A stretch of 5,772 nucleotides of DNA from a bacterium (GTDB taxonomy: Bacteria; Eremiobacterota; Eremiobacteria; Baltobacterales; Baltobacteraceae): assembly GCA_021784715.1 (NCBI GenBank), contig JAJYHP010000037.1:1-5772 (forward strand), read 5' to 3'. Of this stretch, positions 1 through 4,484 are shown one piece after another. Positions within the stretch are counted from its first letter, which is position 1. Each line of letters starts with the position of its first letter. The position numbers and the translations under genes are program-made. The notes under the pieces are model-generated. The model was not told the DNA's origin and made no database searches. It saw only the letters and a list, made by a program, of their open reading frames with translations.

Positions 1-202
1 CGGCGATCTGCTTCGCCAGATCGACGGTGCGCGCGCGCGTCGAACCGCCGGCGCCGTACGTGATCGAAACGAAAGCCGGCCCGAGCGCCTCGAGCGAAGC
101 GATCGTCGCAAAGAGCGCCTCGCGCCCAGCATCGTCTTTCGGCGGAAAGAACTCGAACGAAAAGAACGGACGGCGGCTCGCAAGCTGCCCGGCGATATCC
201 AT
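1..202 (-). CDS. metF: 5,10-methylenetetrahydrofolate reductase, N-terminal part (cut by window edge)
   Basis: Only the first 67 codons are in the window; the gene runs off the left edge. The family reduces 5,10-methylene-tetrahydrofolate to 5-methyl-tetrahydrofolate with FAD, supplying the methyl group for methionine synthesis in the cytoplasm. The translation shows the two hallmark N-terminal blocks of the TIM-barrel: FSFEFFPPK at residues 14-22, whose glutamate (E17) matches the catalytic Glu of the E. coli enzyme, and [16 protein letters not shown] at 44-59. The start is the ATG at 200-202; an in-frame TAA lies four codons upstream, so no longer start is possible. No strong Shine-Dalgarno is seen (only a GAGCGAG-like stretch). 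A duplicated fliP tail ends 10 bp upstream, suggesting metF once followed fliP directly. Now the plus-strand arsR gene is divergent to it, so metF probably needs a promoter within 203-427. Confidence 0.93.
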   Translation of the reverse strand, partial: MDIAGQLASRRPFFSFEFFPPKDDAGREALFATIASLEALGPAFVSITYGAGGSTRARTVDLAKQIA

Positions 203-212
203 GCTCGCTCGT

Positions 213-247
213 TAGCGAAAGCTCGAAAGAACGCCTCCGCAGAGCAG
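213..247 (-). repeat. 35-bp direct repeat, copy A: orphan 3' end of fliP next to metF
   Basis: These 35 bases are identical to 2006-2040. Read on the minus strand they encode the end of FliP (LLCGGVLSSFR and a stop). Similarity continues imperfectly to about 257: the Ala codon is GCA here against GCG in fliP and the Gly codon GGG against GGA, both silent. The next difference (GGC against GAC) changes Asp to Gly, and resemblance then ends. The stop here is TAA, against TAG in the intact gene. No other FliP sequence precedes this copy, so it is a tail without a gene. It lies 10 bp from the metF start and marks one edge of the accessory island. Confidence 0.93.
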
Positions 248-427
248 TGCCCACCCGCCCGATGGTCGCCAGCTCGTTCGACGGCGAGACGAGCGACGAC
301 GACGCCACGTGGGCTGACGTGTCCCAGGAACGCTATACGATCGGGTCGGCACGCCCTATTTGGCAGCGCGGAACTCGATCTAAAAAGGGATTATTTAGAC
401 GTTTGCCTAAATATCATAGCGAAAGAT
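248..427. other. divergent intergenic region between metF and arsR
   Basis: Apart from the last bases of the fading fliP similarity, this stretch holds no believable gene; open frames here lack family features. It separates metF (minus strand) from the arsR-sdpI pair (plus strand), so promoters for both should lie in or near it. The AT-rich part, 380-427, holds the palindromic operator. Possible core elements are poor: TTGGCA at 360-365 could be a plus-strand -35, with TAAAAA at 381-386 at a short 15-bp spacing; TATAGC on the minus strand at 332-337 is -10-like but has no good -35. I assign no promoter. Confidence 0.4.
392..413. promoter_or_regulatory. palindromic operator, probably for the ArsR-family repressor
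   Basis: Two inverted 7-bp arms, TATTTAG (392-398) and CTAAATA (407-413), are separated by 8 bp, giving a 22-bp dyad in an AT-rich patch. It ends 14 bp before the arsR start codon, where a dimeric winged-helix repressor could block transcription of its own operon. ArsR/SdpR-type autorepressors are known to bind such AT-rich dyads in their own promoters. Binding here is inferred from position and symmetry. The surrounding promoter elements are not clear. Confidence 0.6.
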
Positions 428-694
428 ATGCGCCAAGAAGAGGTATTTAAGGCACTAGCGGACCCGAGCAGGCGCCGCGTTCTTCGGTTGCTCCAACGGG
501 GGTCCATGACGGCTGGCGAGTTGGCCCGTAAGTTCGACTTCTCGCCCCCCTCGATGTCGCATCATCTTTCGCTACTCAAAGCCGCCGATCTCGTGCGAAC
601 CGAGCGACGCGGACAAAGCATCGTCTATTCGCTAAATACGTCGGTTCTCGAGGATGTGTCGAGATTTCTTCTCGACCTGCTCGGGACGCGGTAG
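428..694 (+). CDS. ArsR-family winged-helix repressor, SdpR-like (autorepressor of sdpI)
   Basis: An 88-residue protein of the small ArsR/SmtB class. The N-terminus EEVFKALADPSRRRVLRLL (residues 4-22) is the classic first helix. Residues 27-58 form the helix-turn-helix, with recognition helix SPPSMSHHLSLLKAADLV at 39-56, and 59-69 (RTERRGQSIVYS) form the beta wing. There are no cysteines and no metal-binding CxC motif, so it is not a metal sensor of the usual type. This, and the next gene, fit SdpR, which represses its own operon until the partner membrane protein SdpI withdraws it. The start is the ATG at 428; a GAAAG at 421-425 is too close to be a good Shine-Dalgarno, so initiation may be weak or leaderless. 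A 22-bp dyad lies just upstream. The sdpI-like gene follows after 12 bp, so the two form an operon. Confidence 0.88.
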   Translation: MRQEEVFKALADPSRRRVLRLLQRGSMTAGELARKFDFSPPSMSHHLSLLKAADLVRTERRGQSIVYSLNTSVLEDVSRFLLDLLGTR

Positions 695-706
695 GGAGTC
701 AAACGC

Positions 707-1363
707 ATGAATCGTCGTCAAGCATTTATCGTCGGGTTGTGTCTCGTCATTATTGCCGCTGGGGTTTCTGCATTTTTCTACGATCGAGTTCCGCCGATCA
801 TGCCCTCGCACTGGGATGCAGCCGGGCGCGTCAACGGCTACATGCCACGGTTTTGGGGTCTCGCAATGACGCCGCTCATCATGGCATTCACGTGGAGCTT
901 GCTCCCGATCTTACCGCGGATTTCGCCCCGGCAGTTCAGCCTCGGTGATTCGATCGGAGCCTTCAATTTGGTCGTCATCGGAATCCTTGCGGTCTTCCTA
1001 GCATTGCATATCGTCATCGTGCAGGCAGCCACCGGCGCCGCGATTCGCATACAAACCGTCGTTCCCGCACTCGTGGGCGCGCTACTGATTTTCATCGGCA
1101 ACTACATGTCAAAGCTGCGAAAGAACTTCTTCATCGGCGTACGAACGCCGTGGACACTCGCCAGCGACGAGGTTTGGAGTCGAACCCACCGCCTCGCAGG
1201 TTGGACGTTTGCTTTGGGCGGCATCGCGCTGATCGTCGAAAGCATCGTCGGTGTGAATCCGCTGGTCTTTACCGCCATCATCGCACTCGTTGTCGCTCTG
1301 CCGGTCGTCTACTCATACGTTCTCTATAAGAAAATCGAAGGTTTCGGGCCGAACGATTCATAG
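707..1363 (+). CDS. SdpI-family membrane protein (immunity/signal-transducing protein)
   Basis: A 218-residue integral membrane protein with about six hydrophobic segments (approximately 6-24, 51-69, 84-107, 117-134, 166-182, 186-207). A DUF1648-type motif, MPSHWDAAGRVNGY, sits at 32-45 after the first segment. The SdpI signature is at 130-167: IGNYMSKLRKNFFIGVRTPW followed by TLASDEVWSRTHRLAGW. In Bacillus subtilis SdpI protects against the SDP cannibalism peptide and sequesters the repressor SdpR at the membrane. Here the protein is probably membrane-bound immunity or envelope-stress sensing, with the upstream ArsR protein as partner; no SDP-like toxin gene (sdpABC) is in the window. AGGGAG at 693-698 is a good Shine-Dalgarno and overlaps the arsR stop, supporting coupled translation. 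The gene is intact, unlike the hydrolase and toxin remnants that follow it. Confidence 0.9.
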   Translation: MNRRQAFIVGLCLVIIAAGVSAFFYDRVPPIMPSHWDAAGRVNGYMPRFWGLAMTPLIMAFTWSLLPILPRISPRQFSLGDSIGAFNLVVIGILAVFLALHIVIVQAATGAAIRIQTVVPALVGALLIFIGNYMSKLRKNFFIGVRTPWTLASDEVWSRTHRLAGWTFALGGIALIVESIVGVNPLVFTAIIALVVALPVVYSYVLYKKIEGFGPNDS

Positions 1364-1373
1364 GAGAGCTCCA

Positions 1374-1660
1374 ATGAAACGAACCTCGTTCCTCGCCGTC
1401 GCATAAGGCAGCCGGTCCGCCGGAGATCGACCTCCGCTTTCACATGTATGCCCACGACGCTGCGGTCTGGGTGCGTATGCTCGCAGCCGACAAGCGCTTT
1501 CTGAAATTGTGGTAGCCGGACGCAGCGAAGGCTCGCTGCTCGGAATGCTCGCGGCCCAGCATGCATCGGCGACCGCGTACGTGAGATTCGAAGGTGCCGG
1601 CAAGTCGACTCCGGTGCTCCCGCGCGAGCGAGGAAAGCCAAAACTTCCGTCAGCATTGCC
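1374..1660 (+). pseudogene. decayed alpha/beta-hydrolase (GxSxG-type) pseudogene, third gene of the arsR-sdpI operon
   Basis: A good Shine-Dalgarno (AGGAGAG, 1362-1368) precedes an ATG at 1374 that encodes only MKRTSFLAVA before a TAA, resembling the start of a signal peptide. Just after, in the +1 frame (from 1405), comes KAAGPPEIDLRF and DAAVWVRMLAADKRF. This is the stretch that in alpha/beta hydrolases follows the YDKRGxGxS motif. One base is then missing near 1500-1505 and the reading continues in a third register from about 1503 as SEIVVAGRSEGSLLGMLAAQ, the nucleophile elbow. Here GHSEG has become GRSEG; the serine remains. Similarity (EGAGKS, KLPSAL) fades near 1660, and the rest, including the Asp/His of the triad, is not found. 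The gene thus has lost most of its N-terminal half, carries a frameshift, and lacks its 3' end. The family call rests on motif memory, but three reading segments fall in the right order. Confidence 0.68.
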
Positions 1661-1673
1661 ACGACGCCTTCGC

Positions 1674-1937
1674 TCAGGAAAGCGCGTCGGCCAGCGCCTT
1701 TGGTTTGCGAGAAATTGCGAGAAGCAAGGTCATCGTCCCAGGCGCGGGGCGCTTGCGACCCTGCTCCCATTCCTGAACGCTGCGCAGCGGAAAGCGATAA
1801 CGCCGAGCAAATTTCTCTTGCGTGAGCCCCAACCGCTCGCGAAGCACCCGCACGTTCACGTTGCGAACGAAGCGAAATTCATCAAAACAACAATTTTCAT
1901 CTGAGCTCGGTGCTCTTCCGCTCGTCCCACTCAACAT
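1674..1937 (-). CDS. XRE/HTH-type antitoxin-like protein, probably N-terminally broken
   Basis: From the ATG at 1935-1937 this reads 87 residues. Residues 28-61 (VNVRVLRERLGLTQEKF, then ARRYRF and VQEWEQGRK) are a typical Cro/C1 helix-turn-helix of the class that partners RelE-, HigB- or BrnT-like toxins. The tail SRKPKALADALS also fits that class. The first ~25 residues look unlike any antitoxin N-terminus and overlap, in another frame, the start of a BrnT-like toxin. I therefore think a deletion fused the toxin's 5' end to the antitoxin's 3' half. An in-frame TTG at 1986-1988 would extend it to 104 residues, but has no Shine-Dalgarno; GTG codons near residue 27 are another possible start. 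Such antitoxins bind DNA and neutralise the toxin. Expression is doubtful. Its 3' end lies tail-to-tail with the hydrolase remnant. Confidence 0.6.
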   Translation of the reverse strand: MLSGTSGRAPSSDENCCFDEFRFVRNVNVRVLRERLGLTQEKFARRYRFPLRSVQEWEQGRKRPAPGTMTLLLAISRKPKALADALS

Positions 1938-1956
1938 TTTCGAATCGATCGTCCAT
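1897..1956 (-). pseudogene. BrnT-like toxin, N-terminal stub
   Basis: The ATG at 1954-1956 opens a 19-codon frame, MDDRFENVEWDERKSTELR, ending in TGA. The string FENVEWDERKS closely resembles the start of BrnT (DUF497) ribonuclease toxins, whose N-terminus typically runs FEWDxxKxxxNxxKHG. The KHG block and everything beyond are missing. A GGAG sits 8 nt upstream, so this looks like the original start of a toxin gene. The coding then passes, in another frame, into the HTH antitoxin. The natural order toxin then antitoxin is kept, as in BrnT-type operons, although classic BrnA antitoxins differ from this HTH protein. The match is short and could be chance; the context raises my confidence. Confidence 0.5.
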
Positions 1957-2004
1957 TCCTTATGCTCCGCTACTAGCGTATCAGTCAAGCGCGGGAGATC
2001 TTTG

Positions 2005-2661
2005 CTAGCGAAAGCTCGAAAGAACGCCTCCGCAGAGCAGCGCCCATCCGTCGACCATCACGAAGAGCAGCAGTTTGATCGGCAGCGAGACGACCGGCGG
2101 CGAGAGCATCATCATCCCCATCCCCATCAACGTCGCCGCGACCGCGAGATCGATGGCTACGAAGGGCAGATAGAGCGCGAATCCGATCGCGAACGCACTC
2201 CGTAGCTCCCCGACGACGAATGCCGGAATGAGAATCTGCAGCGGCACGAGATTCGGCGCGACCTTCGGCAGCCGAGCGGCCCGCGTAAAGAGCGCGATAT
2301 CGGCGAGATGGGTCTGGCGCAACATGAACGCCCGCAATGGAACGACCGCACGTCCGATCGCGACGCCTTGCGTGATGCGCCCGGCCTGCAACGGCGCCAC
2401 CGCGACGCTCTCGATGCGTTGCAAGGTCGGCGCCATGACGAGCATCGTCAGCACGAGCGCCAAGCCGGTCAGCACGGTATTCGGTGGCAACGCCGACGCG
2501 CCGATCGCCGAACGCACGAGCGAGAGCACGACGACGATGCGCACAAACGAACTGCACATCACGAGAAGCAGCGGGAGCACGGCGAAGAACGCGAGCGAGA
2601 GCAGAACGTCGAGCGGCACCGTCGCGTGCGAACCACCGAGCCACGGAAGAGCGCTATCCAT
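2005..2661 (-). CDS. fliP: flagellar type III export gate protein FliP
   Basis: A 218-residue inner-membrane protein of the FliP/SctR family, a core subunit of the flagellar export gate formed with FliQ and FliR. Family blocks appear in order: SSFVRIVVVLSLVRSAIG (37-54), LPPNTVLTGLALVLT (58-72), LRAFMLRQT (109-117), ILIPAFVVGELRSAF (143-157), MGMGMMML (179-186) and LPIKLLLFVMVDGW (193-206). Hydrophobic stretches fit the usual four membrane segments. It is shorter than enterobacterial FliP (about 245 residues) and shows no cleavable signal peptide, starting with only about 15 residues before the first segment. The ATG at 2659-2661 has no Shine-Dalgarno; a perfect hairpin begins 4 bp upstream. 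A GTG about 15 codons in is a weaker alternative. No fliO precedes it and no fliQ follows. Its last codons are duplicated beside metF. Confidence 0.96.
   Translation of the reverse strand: MDSALPWLGGSHATVPLDVLLSLAFFAVLPLLLVMCSSFVRIVVVLSLVRSAIGASALPPNTVLTGLALVLTMLVMAPTLQRIESVAVAPLQAGRITQGVAIGRAVVPLRAFMLRQTHLADIALFTRAARLPKVAPNLVPLQILIPAFVVGELRSAFAIGFALYLPFVAIDLAVAATLMGMGMMMLSPPVVSLPIKLLLFVMVDGWALLCGGVLSSFR
2006..2040 (-). repeat. 35-bp direct repeat, copy B: 3' end of the intact fliP
   Basis: This copy lies inside fliP and encodes its last 11 residues plus the first two stop bases (TAG). It is identical to 213-247. If the island arrived by recombination in this core, the bases just downstream (TAG and beyond) would come from the element, and the TAA version near metF would be the original end of fliP. 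Confidence 0.93.
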
Positions 2662-2665
2662 GAAT

Positions 2666-2693
2666 GAAGGGTAACCCGCCGGGGTTACCCTTC
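2666..2693. other. perfect 12-bp stem hairpin just before fliP
   Basis: The arms GAAGGGTAACCC (2666-2677) and GGGTTACCCTTC (2682-2693) are perfect reverse complements with a GCCG loop. On the transcript the hairpin would occupy the place where a fliP Shine-Dalgarno should be, ending 4 nt before the ATG, in the 59-nt gap after fliN. No T-run follows on either strand, so it is not a standard intrinsic terminator. It could control fliP translation, stabilise or process the fliMN mRNA, or be a dispersed repeat; the sequence does not decide. Confidence 0.8.
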
Positions 2694-2720
2694 GATTGCC
2701 GAGATGCTGCCGAAGCTCGT

Positions 2721-2990
2721 CTAGGGAGCGGGCGGTCGTGCGATCAGTTCGCTGACCCGAATCCCGAAATTCTCGTCGACGGCGACGACTTCGCCGCGTG
2801 CGATGAGCTTGTTGTTCACCAACAGATCGACCGGCCCCCCGGCGAGCCGATCGAGTTCGATGATCGTTCCGGTGCCGATCTTCAGCACGTCTTCGACCGA
2901 CATCTTCGTCTTGCCGAGTTCGGCGGTCACTTGCATCGGTACGTGCAGGAGAACGTCGATATTTTTCTGCGCGCTGTGGTTGTTCGCCAT
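2721..2990 (-). CDS. fliN: flagellar motor switch protein FliN
   Basis: An 89-residue protein that is essentially one SpoA (surface presentation of antigens) domain, residues about 8-84. Family features are IDVLLHVPMQVTAELGKTKM (11-30), VEDVLKIGTGTIIELDRLAG (32-51), the P-V-D-L-L-V-N-N-K block (53-61), ARGEVVAVDENFGIRV (64-79) and a final SELI. FliN forms the lower C-ring with FliM, taking part in rotation switching and in docking export cargo. The start is the ATG at 2988-2990, since GGGAG sits 4 nt upstream right after the FliM stop; a longer frame to 3152 is only antisense-like sequence within fliM. It is shorter than many FliN proteins, lacking an N-terminal extension. fliM lies 7 bp upstream. 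Confidence 0.95.
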   Translation of the reverse strand: MANNHSAQKNIDVLLHVPMQVTAELGKTKMSVEDVLKIGTGTIIELDRLAGGPVDLLVNNKLIARGEVVAVDENFGIRVSELIARPPAP

Positions 2991-2997
2991 CGCTCCC

Positions 2998-3765
2998 TCA
3001 ATCGTTCGAAGTGATCGCGCCGCGACCGATCGCGACGGCAAAATGGTGGTTGCGAACGCCCAGTTCGCCACGAGCGAGCGCCTCCCCGTCCGCGTGAAGC
3101 GTAATCTCGCAGCGCCGCAGGGGCACCAGCGCCCCCGGCGCCCAGGCGGCAATCTCGGCGGCGCGCATCTGCGCGCATTCCGCTCGGGCGCGCAGCGAGA
3201 GTTCGAGGTGTGCGATGCGCTCGATGGGGGCGGCGTGCGCCACGCCGGGCTGCGGCTCGTTCTCCAGCGCGATCCCGAGCCGGCCGCAGGCCCCGGCCTC
3301 GACGAGCAACTCGAAATAGCTGCTGAATCGCCGCTCGCCCATCGACTCGAGCGCGCCGGTCCCGCCGCCGCAGAGCGGGGCGAGCGCCGGTGCGATGAGG
3401 CGCAAAAATCGCTCGAAGACCTGCGCCTCCACGCTGGAGAGCGCGCGAGCGACGGGGATGGTAACCCCGAATGCGAGCCCCACGAGCGCGCGCAACTCGT
3501 CGGGTCGAGTCACGAACGCCGCCGCCCCAAGTGCCCCGCGCACGCCGTCGATCCGAGATCCCGTTCGCAGCGTCGTCCACCCGGCCTCGTCGGGAATCCG
3601 CGGGGCGAAGAGTCGCACCTCGACCGTTCCGAGCGCGCCTTGCAACCGTTCGCGCACGTTTGCGGCGACGAGCGCCGCCGCCGAGAGCGGTAGTAGCGAC
3701 CGCCGCTCCCACGCGATCTCGCGCGTGCGTTCCTCGGTGCGTTCCGAGAACGAGAGAAACCTCAC
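2998..3765 (-). CDS. fliM: FliM-like flagellar motor switch protein (SpoA domain), divergent
   Basis: A 255-residue protein whose C-terminus (about 185-250) is a SpoA domain: LELSLRARAECAQM, then LVPLRRCEITLHADGEAL and ARGELGVRNHHFAVAIG. The middle part (about 30-175, with SYFELLVEAGACGRLGIAL at 149-167) would be the FliM-type core. FliM joins FliG to FliN in the C-ring. It is much shorter than standard FliM (about 330) and has no LSQxEIDALL-like CheY-binding peptide at its N-terminus, so it could instead be called a SctQ/FliY-like SpoA protein. Its position directly before fliN supports the FliM role. The GTG start at 3763-3765 overlaps the upstream stop by 4 bp (GTGA), so translation is probably coupled. 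Identity as a SpoA switch protein is firm; the exact name is less so. Confidence 0.78.
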   Translation of the reverse strand: MRFLSFSERTEERTREIAWERRSLLPLSAAALVAANVRERLQGALGTVEVRLFAPRIPDEAGWTTLRTGSRIDGVRGALGAAAFVTRPDELRALVGLAFGVTIPVARALSSVEAQVFERFLRLIAPALAPLCGGGTGALESMGERRFSSYFELLVEAGACGRLGIALENEPQPGVAHAAPIERIAHLELSLRARAECAQMRAAEIAAWAPGALVPLRRCEITLHADGEALARGELGVRNHHFAVAIGRGAITSND

Positions 3766-4484
3766 TTCAGCAAATCCATCGTCGTCTTTGCCACCGAGCC
3801 TTGCGCTTTGTGAGCGGCGAGCAGTGCCTCCAACTGTAGGTAGGCATCTTGCAGGCGCGTCAAACTTGCATCGACGGCGACGCCGCTGCGCGCGCGGGCG
3901 TGCGGCACGAGCGCCGCAAATCCTCGCTCGCCCGGCACACCGAAATGCGCCGCCACTCCGTCGGGTGCGCGATCGGTGCTCGCATCGATCGCACCGAGGC
4001 GACTCCCTGCGGGAAAGCGCGCGAGCGCGACGCGTCCGACGAGAACGCGCTCGCGCTCGGTGCGCCCGGCGCGCGGATTGAAAAGCTCGCGTTCGTATCG
4101 CAGCGATCCGTCGGCATCGAGCCGTACGTCGCGCACTTCGTTTAACGCGCGATCGACGGGATCGATGCGGAGCGGTTGCAACGGCGCGCCGGGGCGAACG
4201 TAACCGAGCACCGCGTCGCCGCGCGCGTCGACGAGCGCGCCGTCGCGCAGCGAGAAACCGCCGTCTGCGGTGTACGCCTCGGAACCGTCGCGCGAGCGCA
4301 CGACGAAACGCGCGCCCTCCGGCGCGGCGACGCTCAGCGGATCGAGCGAGCGTCGCGGAGTCGCTCCCGATGCGATATCGCCCGCGCGGGGCTGCGCGCC
4401 GGGAGTGAAGGCGCGCCCGACGCGCGCTTTCGCCTCCTCGATCCGTTCGAACGCACGCGCGGTATCGATCCCGACGCCGTTCAC
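3762..4484 (-). CDS. truncated flagellar hook/rod-family protein (FlgE/F/G-like)
   Basis: 240 residues. The stretch FVVRSRDGSEAYTADGGFSLR (60-80) followed by DGALVDARGDAVLGY (81-95) matches the conserved block of FlgE/FlgF/FlgG proteins, in which a YTRDGxF motif precedes a LVDxxGxxVLG motif. Near 149-160 VGRVALARFPAG resembles the IGxIxLAxF block, and FGVPGERGFAALVPHARARS (181-200) with VDASLTRLQDAY (204-215) resembles the C-terminal D0 region. Missing are the N-terminal rod motif with ANxxTxGYK and the C-terminal AQRAYQ signature; the last helix reads LQLEALLAAHKAQGSVAKTTMDLLK instead. These proteins self-assemble into rod or hook outside the cytoplasmic membrane. The GTG start directly follows the previous stop and has GGGAG about 10 nt upstream. 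Family is likely; the specific member cannot be told. Confidence 0.7.
   Translation of the reverse strand: MNGVGIDTARAFERIEEAKARVGRAFTPGAQPRAGDIASGATPRRSLDPLSVAAPEGARFVVRSRDGSEAYTADGGFSLRDGALVDARGDAVLGYVRPGAPLQPLRIDPVDRALNEVRDVRLDADGSLRYERELFNPRAGRTERERVLVGRVALARFPAGSRLGAIDASTDRAPDGVAAHFGVPGERGFAALVPHARARSGVAVDASLTRLQDAYLQLEALLAAHKAQGSVAKTTMDLLK

Larger units (their letters stand above)
213..2040. mobile_element. putative accessory island bounded by direct repeats of the fliP 3' end
   Basis: The segment is bounded by perfect 35-bp direct repeats (213-247 and 2006-2040) that duplicate the fliP tail. Inside are genes unrelated to flagella or folate: an ArsR/SdpI pair, a broken alpha/beta hydrolase, and a BrnT stub with an HTH antitoxin. 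Some inner stretches, notably 380-430, are visibly more AT-rich than the flanking flagellar genes. Recombination between the repeats would rejoin an intact fliP directly to metF. This resembles site-specific integration into the 3' end of a coding gene, where the element carries a replacement tail. No integrase, transposase or terminal inverted repeat was found, so mobility is inferred and may be past; a decayed or non-autonomous element or an illegitimate recombination event would also fit. Confidence 0.55.

Noticed and set aside
247..450. 67-codon plus-strand frame before arsR
   Set aside because: It runs over the duplicated fliP tail and the operator and into arsR in another frame; no Shine-Dalgarno or family features.
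1324..1770. 148-codon open frame on the minus strand across the sdpI end and the hydrolase remnant
   Set aside because: No family features, low-complexity Arg/Ser content, and it is antisense to recognisable hydrolase motifs.
1509..1904. 131-codon plus-strand frame taken as a complete gene
   Set aside because: Only the first ~50 codons resemble a hydrolase; the rest is antisense to the HTH domain, and the start is internal to the nucleophile region.
248..2005. Integrase, transposase, tRNA gene or CRISPR array in the island
   Set aside because: I looked for these to explain the direct repeats; no recombinase motif, cloverleaf or repeat array is readable on either strand.
2228..2674. Long plus-strand frames opposite fliP, fliM and the hook-type gene
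   Set aside because: Arg/Ala/Ser-rich mirror frames typical of high-GC coding DNA; the minus strand carries clear family motifs.
2666..2693. Hairpin before fliP as a rho-independent terminator
   Set aside because: No T-run after the stem on either strand, and on the minus strand the fliP start follows within 4 nt.
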